Part shown: one piece after another, positions 57,308-64,000 of the stretch | Layout of the letters: each line of letters starts with the position of its first letter | Position numbering within the stretch: position 1 is the first letter of the stretch | Source: Carposina sasakii | Lineage: Eukaryota; Arthropoda; Insecta; Lepidoptera; Carposinidae | Reading direction: 5' to 3' | Assembly (NCBI GenBank): GCA_014607495.2 | Contig: CP053167.1 | Span: 4,402,001-4,466,000, forward strand | Length of the DNA: 64,000 bases | Made by a program: the position numbers and the translations under genes | The notes under the pieces: generated by a model | The model's input: the letters and a program-made list of their open reading frames with translations, nothing else | What the model was told of the DNA's origin: nothing | The model's database searches: none

Positions 57308-58370
57308 AACCAAGAAATCGCAAATACGTAGTCGGCGGCAGTGTACGAGTATGTGCTAATTGGGGAGGACACTTACGCTTGTAAGCAAATTCCGCTGCGT
57401 TTCAATCGCAGGACATGTACAGACCTTTACAACTAGCTGTATGTAGCACTGCTGACGCACCGACACACTTCGAACCGGTCGATAATATAACGATTGACAT
57501 CAATGGAAGCGGAGTCGAGGCGAGATCGACTCTGCTCTCAACCGACATACGGGTCAATGCGGACTTGTCGCATATAGATTTTATTCATACAAGTTACTGT
57601 ATGAAGATTAAAGAGTTACGTCAGGCACAGGGAATATTTCTGATATTATGCTAATAAATGCAAAATTTATTTTAGGATAGGGCCTGGCATAATCGCGTAG
57701 TTATCGACTTAATGCTTCAGCGCGAGATATTTTTAAAATTTTGTCATACAAATACACACAAGGTTGTGTGCGTTTCCAAAAATGAAAAATCTTACAGCCA
57801 ATGTACAGTTTTAGCATAGGGGGCAAAGTAAAAAACATTTTTAAGACATAAGTTCGGCAATCTAACAAATACCTATAACCAATAAATATGTAGACTGAGT
57901 CTGTTCATCGAAAATAATGGCCAGTCTTTGTTCCGAGTTCTTTCAAAAGCTGCTGACTTTAAACCAGCTCATCAAATTAGTCACAAACTTTCACCCGTAC
58001 ACCGTAGGATACCGACTCCGGTCACAAATGGCTTTCACGGTTGTCAAATCTTTTGGTCCACGGAAGAGAAACGTATGCCGGTGCTGTTATTGACTGGCTA
58101 GGAAGATCCAAAAAGCGTCCCATTTATGATTGCGGTCACAGCCACACAGTTATATACTTATAAGATTTCAATGATTTGGTAAATATATATCTGCCAATAT
58201 ATGGACGAGTATAAAAATTAGATTAGATTGTGGAGAGTATACGCCTCTTACTAAAACTGCTCTGACAGACTTCCCATCTCCGTAGTTATTGCCAGATTTC
58301 ACGATCTCGTGCGTTCTGTAACATCAATAGGTACCTTTTATCGATCAAACTGTTACAATAATAATAATAA
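57308..58370. other. No gene recognised
   Basis: A 79-codon frame (57415-57654) has no domain signal. (AAT)n then (AATA)n at 58359-58384 is the tail of the next SINE. Confidence 0.45.
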
Positions 58371-58613
58371 TAAATAAATAAATATTCACACACTACACAA
58401 CACATTAACCTAGTCCCACAGTAAGATCCCTAAGGTCTTGTGTCGTGGGTACTAAGCAACGGTATATAAATACATAGATAAGTATAGAAACATCCATGAC
58501 TCGGAAACAAACATTTGATATTCATCATATCAATGTTTGCGCCTACCGGGATTCGAATCTAGGACCAATGACGTCGCAGGCAGGGTCACTACCTACTAGA
58601 CCAGTCGGCCGTC
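58371..58613 (-). mobile_element. tRNA-derived SINE, full-length type
   Basis: On the minus strand: head GACGGCCGACTGGTCTAGTA, B box region GATTCGAATCCCGGTAGGC, body with ACCGTTGCTTAGTACCCACG, and an (AATA)n-type tail on the left. It shares the ATTCATCATATCAATGTTTG variant with the nested copy at 52370, so the two are close relatives. Confidence 0.82.
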
Positions 58614-59463
58614 AATGTAATGTTAAACTGCAATGAGACCGCTGCTTTTATCAGTAGGTAACCAAAAAGATATCCTTCTACTGATTTTAGTTAGAACTCA
58701 GAAATATACCAGTCCATCCAAGATAGTTTGTTTTAAGAATATTAATTAATCTATAGGGATGATTTGAAACCAAGTAAAAACTACTTTAAATTCAGTCAGA
58801 TACCAAAAAGTACCAGGTGCACATAACAACTGAAGAGGTTTTGGCAAACTCGATGTGCAGGTTACGTAAGAGGAGAGGGGGCGAGGGCAGGTCACTGACC
58901 TGTATGGTCCGCAATGCCAATTCGCTCATCACGAAATCATCGCATAAAGTGTAGGTACCAAATGTATAGAAAACCGACTATCCTTCTAGTGCATTCGATT
59001 TCGATCAAGCCTGTTTCGTGAACCGTGTCAAGGCGCGTGAGCATTGTATTCGCGATTCGCGACCGCTTTAAATTTTCCATTGTATTTACTTGATTATCAA
59101 ATCTATGTAGAGAGATACATAGAAAATTCAGTCAGAAAGGACCTTCTCTTCTGAATACGATAACGGTCTGTCCACTAAATACCTACATAGGTAACTAGGT
59201 GTTTATTGGGTATTTGCTCTACAGTCTACTTACATCTACAAAACGCTCAATGCCATGTTTCTCACCTAGCTGATAAGTTCCGGATTGAACCTATCTTGCA
59301 TTTGTCTTGACAGATAACCCATACAATAATTTACCTGTCCAAAAAGTAGTGGCAGATATGTTATCTGCAACTTATGAGCAAGTGGTGAAACTGGCGCTGG
59401 AATCTGCCGTCCTACCAAAATTTAACCAATCTTTTCCATCCAACAGAGCGAGCAACCCTCTTC
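58614..59463. other. No gene recognised
   Basis: AT-rich spacer. 58860-58920 is GC-richer without a match. Confidence 0.5.
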
Positions 59464-59530
59464 ATACATACATATAATCACGCCTTTATCCCTTACGGGG
59501 TAGGCAGAGCACTAAGGGCTAATAGAACCA
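59464..59530 (-). repeat. RTE-like LINE 3' tail
   Basis: CATACATACATATAATCACG then CCTTTATCCCTTACGGGGTA and GGCAGAGCAC is the reverse of the same 3' end as at 28805-28880 (CATACATAATAATCACGCCT...GGGGTAGGCAGGG). Coding sequence is lost. Confidence 0.6.
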
Positions 59531-60240
59531 TATGGTGCCACTTCTGACCTATTTTGAGGGTATAGTTTAGATGTACAAGTTCGGTTAGTAGTGACAGGTG
59601 GTCAACCCATCGCCTACAAAACACCAAGACCCTCTTGTCCCTCTACTGGCTTGTACAGTATGCCCGGGAAGAGAAGCAGCTGTTTACACGTTATTTTTTC
59701 ACTCCCAGAGCAGCATAGAAGACTCTTCAACCAATGAAATGTTCCGGCCAAGGATGTAGTCCTCAAGGGGCCTCAAAGGAAAAACACGACTGACAATACC
59801 AACTTTACTCTATTCTATTAGAGAGCTGATCAACGTCGTACCGCCTTACAGATCCGGGAGCCGTCCTTCGTTTTTTACCTCCATCGTGACAACACGAAGA
59901 ACCGAAACCACCAACTTTTTACAGTGCAATGATTCGAAAAATCACGCGGTGCACCGAGATACCAGACCGGCAACGTCGCTGTAATCACGTCTGTAGCAAC
60001 CATGGAGAAAGCACAAAGAAGAGATGCGACACCTCTCACAGTTAGCGTCTTTCGAGCGCCGTTGTCGTGTACGACGGCGTCAAGGCGTGACAGTGACGCG
60101 ACTCCGGCGCTGATCAGAACGCGGGTATACGCACCGTTTGTTTGCGAAGAAGTACAATCTACAACGCAAATCCTCCATTTGAGGAATCTTGATTAAGTAT
60201 ATCGGTTTGTATCCGTTGTAAAAGTTTGTCAATTGGACCC
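59531..60240. other. No gene; GC-richer stretch
   Basis: 59820-60190 is GC-richer than the background, with a 64-codon plus frame at 60002 that overlaps an 85-codon minus frame. No domain is visible, so the coding status is unresolved. Confidence 0.35.
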
Positions 60241-60320
60241 GCCCAAACATACATGCATCTTCACGCCTTTGTCCTACAACGGTAGAGGCAGCACGTTTCA
60301 AACATACTCGTTTCGCCTGC
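60241..60320 (-). repeat. Diverged LINE 3' tail
   Basis: AACATACATGCATCTTCACG, CCTTTGTCCTACAACGGTAG and AGGCAGCACG follow the same order as 59464-59520 but are more diverged. Confidence 0.5.
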
Positions 60321-62061
60321 TCCATGTCCACATTCATTAGGAGTGCTCATCGATTTCGGGTGGTCTTGACTAACAAAAAGAACGGCAGCAACTACTAATG
60401 ACTATGCAGTGCTAATATATGCACCTATTGCTGGCAGAAAACGTTGCCACCTCTTTCTTGTTCTTACATCGTGGATACAATCTGATCGTATTGCGCAGTA
60501 GATGTCAACTCTATTATGCCGCGGTAGGAAAAAACATCGTTTCGCTAGTTTAGATTTAGATAGGTAACTACCGACGTCGAGGTAATTTCATAACGCTCCC
60601 GAATATTGTGTCCATCCTGTCACCAATGTTATGTCAAGACTAGCGACTGCCGACGACTTCATCCCGTTTATCCCGATTCCGTGGAATCCTCCTTTAGTGC
60701 TCCTTTATATTTCCCGAGGAACATACCTAATGTAATTTTCAGCGTCCTACTGAATTTACTACAATCTTCCTAGTCTTTGGGACTATGGAAGCCATTTGGT
60801 TAGAATGGGAATATCAAAGAACAGTGTTAGATTTATGTACGTTCAAGCAATGTATCGGCGCATAGATTAAGATAAGACATCAAATAATTTTGGGTAAATC
60901 CAGCAAAATAATTGCAGAACTGTATTATTAAAATGACTCAACAAAGCAGTAAACTGCCCAGATAACACGCGTCAACAATATTTATACCCGTGAAATTATC
61001 ACATGCCGTTATCTAGGTACTTGACTAAACTTCTCAAGCATAAACCATCATCCAGTACATTTCAGCACACATTGCAAACCATAAACTAGTATTTTATCGC
61101 CAGCTCAAAAAAAGCCTAAAACCCGTTCCGTTGCTATAGGCCGAAACTGTAATTGTACAGGCGAGGCAAAAAGCGTCCATGTCAATTCTGGCTTCGGAAA
61201 CCATGGAACATGTCCAGAGAGGAGATGGTTTAACGTGTTTGTTTATAGAAATGAGTGTCTTCGCCGTTGACGTCGAAGGTAAGTACTTAGTAGGCTAGAG
61301 GCCAGTGATCCATTGCACTGCGCTTCGTACTACATTGATTATTGAATCTCCTATTTGTACTTCTTCCATGGGTAGAAGGGCTGTATTTGGAGTCAAATGT
61401 TAGCCAGTGATTAGTTCACACTTCAGCGCGTTCTAGATAATTTTATTTCATATCCTCTTAGTCCTTTCTTCATGGGAATCCTATATAGAGACAAATGTGA
61501 CCAACGATCATCCCTGATCGGTTTATTTTGCGACTTCACTATGTAGTCAATGATTGACTATGTAGCAGATGTCTGCGGTCGAATAACATTCGACAGCTCC
61601 CATACCCATCTGCTTCACGTCGGCAACCATCATCGTGAAGCCAAATTTGGCACAAGCACGACTTGGCAACGTCGTGTCGGCCACTCGCGAACTGCACGTA
61701 GCCACGGCGCAAACAGGCATACGTCACAACGTTCTCCCAACGCATACTACACCTAACTAGAACGGTATAAAGTTCGCTTTCCGCAAACGCACAGGCACGA
61801 TACATTTCGGCGATATTTACCGCTGATATGGAATTATATAATTATTACGAGATACCAATGTGTATGAAAACATTGTTATTTTCAACGACGCAATTGTGAA
61901 GCCACGGAAACATTAAATATAAACAGGATTTTTCCGTCAGATGAGGCGACGAGCGGACCGTTCACATCTCATCCCGGTATTCTAAACGTGTATGTTGCAT
62001 CTCTTGGATATCCTGAAGTTCTAGCTACCCCATCTTAAGACACAGACATACATATTAACCA
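60321..62061. other. No gene recognised
   Basis: Frames at 61539-61805 (minus, 88 codons) and 61550-61756 (plus) overlap and have no domain signal. AGCCAGTGATTAGTTCA at 61390 recurs as AGCCAGTGATTGGTTCA at 53611. 61950-62040 holds a diverged LINE UTR fragment. Confidence 0.45.
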
Positions 62062-62219
62062 CTAGTGGACTACAGAAAAAACAAAATGTCGAAATTATTC
62101 GGGATAAAAAGTTGTAGTAGTATATTAAGTGGGACCTGTCACAATATATTCTTGAAAACTGCTTCGAAATCGGTTCAGCCGTTTCTGAGATTAGCGTGCG
62201 CAAACGCACAGACAAACCG
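62062..62219 (-). mobile_element. Helitron-like 3' part, hairpin block deleted
   Basis: Reverse orientation, starting at the CTAG end (62062-62065) and running through GGGACCTGTCACAATATATT to CGCACAGACAAACCG. Compared with the copy at 3794, a block of about 24 bases containing the terminal hairpin is missing exactly between two GTGGA words. It abuts the LINE fragment with no spacer. Confidence 0.7.
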
Positions 62220-62660
62220 AAGGTGTTCGATCAGTGCGTTCTACCCGCCATGACTTACGGAGCCGAGACGTGGAACCAGACGGTGGGGCTGGCTCACCGA
62301 TTGCATGTCACTCCATGAGCTATAGAAAGGTCAATGCTCGGAATCTCGCTAATGGACAAAGTCCGAAACGAGATTATCCGGCAGAAGACCAAAGTGACAG
62401 ACATAGTCTCGAAATGTAGCAGACTGAAGAGGCAGTGGGCAGGCCACATCTGTCGTAGAACCGATGGACGGTGGAGAAACGGGTTCTCGAATGGAGACCG
62501 CGCCTCGGCAAGCGTAGCGTTGGGCGCCCTCCGGCCAGATGGACAGATGACTTAAAGAGGACGGCTGGTAGTGACTGGATGGCAAAAACGGGAAATCGAG
62601 CCATGGCGCGTACACTGGGAGACGCCTACATACAGCAGTGGACTGCAATAGGCTGATGAC
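62220..62660 (+). pseudogene. RTE-like LINE, C-terminal fragment
   Basis: Encodes VFDQCVLPAMTYGAETW, then after damage MLGISLMDKVRNEIIRQKT, CSRLKRQWAGHICRRTDGRW in one frame, and RVLEWRPRLGKRSVGRPPAR, WTDDLKRTAG and AYIQQWTAIG in another. This is the conserved region after the reverse transcriptase in lepidopteran RTE-like LINEs. There is at least one in-frame stop (near 62317) and one frameshift near 62470. It ends TGCAATAGGCTGATGACGAC, the usual 3' end. The copy is dead and 5'-truncated at a Helitron junction. Confidence 0.8.
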
Positions 62661-62954
62661 GACGACAATCTACGAATACAGCTGTAGTATTAAATATAAA
62701 AAAATCAATTGCAAGATATTGAACACACGTTCTTACCACGTTGACAGACACGAGGCACGTCGCGTCACGTCACGTGTCACGCCGGACTATTTGTGCGAAA
62801 TATTTTTCACTACGCCTCTCTAGAATCAGAACCAATTAATTCGCCTAGAGCGAGAACAAAGGACGTATAAACGCGCACGTTTCGGTAAATTGGGCGTTGG
62901 GATTTGATTGCGTAAGTACAGTGTATAATTTGACTCAATAAATACGAAATAGCT
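62661..62954. other. No gene recognised
   Basis: Spacer; CACGTCGCGTCACGTCACGT near 62756 is a short CACGT-rich run. Confidence 0.45.
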
Positions 62955-63150
62955 GTGCGTCTGATGAGTCTCGTTCCGTGCATGTCGTAAGAGTCGACTA
63001 AGAAGCTGAGCAGCGTTCTTTCAGGGGATGATCTAGCAATTTGTGATCTTTTACATCTGTCCCTGCTATGCTGAACGTAGCCGTAGTACCCCCTTTATAA
63101 TTCTGCAGTTCTGTCTAGCTAAACCATTTTGGGAACACCGCCCAACTAAG
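62955..63150 (+). repeat. LINE 3' UTR-like repeat, fullest copy
   Basis: CCGTGCATGTCGTAAGAGTC, GACTAAGAAGCTGAGC, GGGGATGATCTAGCAATTTG, GCTATGCTGAACGTAGCCGT and TTCTGCAGTTCTGTCTAGC are in the order expected for this dispersed family. It gives the frame for recognising the shorter pieces at 3328, 29320, 30156, 38115 and 63600. Confidence 0.55.
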
Positions 63151-63504
63151 TGACCCTGAAAATTAGATAGATACTAGCAAAAAAAAGCACAATCTAGTAC
63201 CTCTAGACATTCAAATAGTTATTTCCAATAAGCGCACGGAGTATTGCGCTACAATTTCGGCGGTGTCGTGTTGCAAGCTGGGACTGGCGCCGGCGCCACT
63301 TTCAAAATTGTCCTACTTGTGGCCAACGGTAAAAAACACCGATTCATGGTAAAATACCTTTTCGGGCGACAGATGCCGTACTCGTATCTCCAGGTTTGGG
63401 GTGGCCATATATTATTGTGATGACTCATTTTAATTCACTTATAAATACTTTATTAACCTAAATACCACAGTGTGATTGAAAAGCTGCGGTAAGCACAGGC
63501 GGTG

Positions 63505-63580
63505 AGCTCATCATTTTCAGCCGTGACATAACCATTGCTGAACATAGGCCTCCCCCAAACTCCCCATCGCCAGCTCCTAT
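63505..63580 (-). repeat. LINE 3' end, diverged
   Basis: TCATCATTTTCAGCCGTGAC, CATTGCTGAACATAGGCCTC and CCCCAAACTCCCCATCGCC is the reverse of the RTE-like ending seen at 53041 and 55903. Confidence 0.5.
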
Positions 63581-63599
63581 TGTAACTAACTAATCTTAA

Positions 63600-63695
63600 C
63601 TTGTCACTGGTATTTTCCTTCTATGCCAATCGTGGCTATAGGATCTCTTATGTGATCCTGCAGTTCGGGCTACCCCATCTTGAGAACACAGCCGA
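63600..63695 (+). repeat. LINE 3' UTR-like repeat fragment
   Basis: CTTGTCACTGGTATTTTCCT, TGCCAATCGTGGCTATAGG and GGCTACCCCATCTTGAGAAC match the family at 62955 and 29320. Confidence 0.5.
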
Positions 63696-63697
63696 CT

Positions 63698-63818
63698 AAG
63701 GCGACTTATTCGTCAACTGGCGATGGTAAAAATCGTAACTGGTAGAGTTGACGACTAAATACAGGTAAAACGACCGGTTGCGAGCTTTACAGTCGCCAGT
63801 TAACGAATAAGACATCGA
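63698..63818. mobile_element. Short inverted-repeat element
   Basis: GCGACTTATTCGTCAACTGG CGA at left is the imperfect reverse complement of TCGCCAGTTAACGAATAAGA at right, about 70 bases apart. No target duplication was identified. Confidence 0.55.
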
Positions 63819-64000
63819 GGCCTATAAAAATAATAAAAACCTATTCTATTCTATATGACTCGAGATAGCGGCGTCGTCAACTCAATAATCCAAAGCAAAG
63901 ACGATAACTCAGTAAAGGATGTTATTAAATACGCACCGATTGTTTGAAAACCCCGATATCGAACACCTGAGTAATCGATTTTACACAGGAGAAAAATATT

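Overview
The window looks like non-coding nuclear DNA from a moth or butterfly (Lepidoptera). It is AT-rich, has no bacterial-style operons, and contains no host gene I can support. It is packed with repeat types common in lepidopteran genomes: tRNA-derived SINEs with a 5'-GACGGCCGATTGG-like head, short Helitron-like elements ending in CTAG, RTE-like LINE 3' ends ending in (TGA)n or (TATG)n, and many small terminal-inverted-repeat (TIR) elements (MITEs). Family names rest on motifs, termini and target-site duplications (TSDs) read by eye. No database search was possible.

Layout. Positions 1-15000 hold scattered non-autonomous DNA elements: a hAT MITE (1761-2245), a PIF/Harbinger-like MITE (5460-5634), Helitrons (2612, 3794, 7857, 11868), a palindromic MITE (13512) and a foldback (14656). 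Positions 15000-30700 hold more of the same. Notable here are a 936-bp hAT-like element (26942-27877) with an 8-bp TSD and a nested long hairpin whose arms match over 136 bp, a Helitron inside a related foldback (19320-19714), a tRNA-like SINE, and an RTE-like LINE fragment on the minus strand.

The centrepiece is an LTR retroelement at 30796-37751 of the Ty3/gypsy type. Its two 418-419-bp LTRs differ by one base by eye. An 818-codon frame encodes Gag (two zinc knuckles), an aspartic protease and reverse transcriptase (RT), then runs straight into a second, related protease. Two further pol fragments follow. Each of these joins protease or RT sequence directly to a C-terminal integrase GPY/F-like module, and no RNase H or integrase core is present. 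A separate 1966-bp TIR element with internally repeated CTCGAGCG(C/T)GTCAG motifs sits inside the 3' part. The LTRs include the first 15 codons of gag, and the element is flanked by a 23-bp direct repeat instead of the usual 4-6 bp.

Positions 37800-64000 return to mosaic repeats: another LINE 3' end (about 41180-41586), a mariner transposase N-terminal scrap at the edge of a 1.2-kb direct segmental duplication (46290-47458 and 48997-50217), a SINE inside a foldback MITE (52217-52757), a 1.7-kb Helitron-like element with six internal repeats (54798-56506), a hAT MITE (57106-57299), and a broken RTE-like LINE C-terminus fused to a Helitron end (62062-62660). The only protein-coding content I can support is transposable-element derived, mostly broken.
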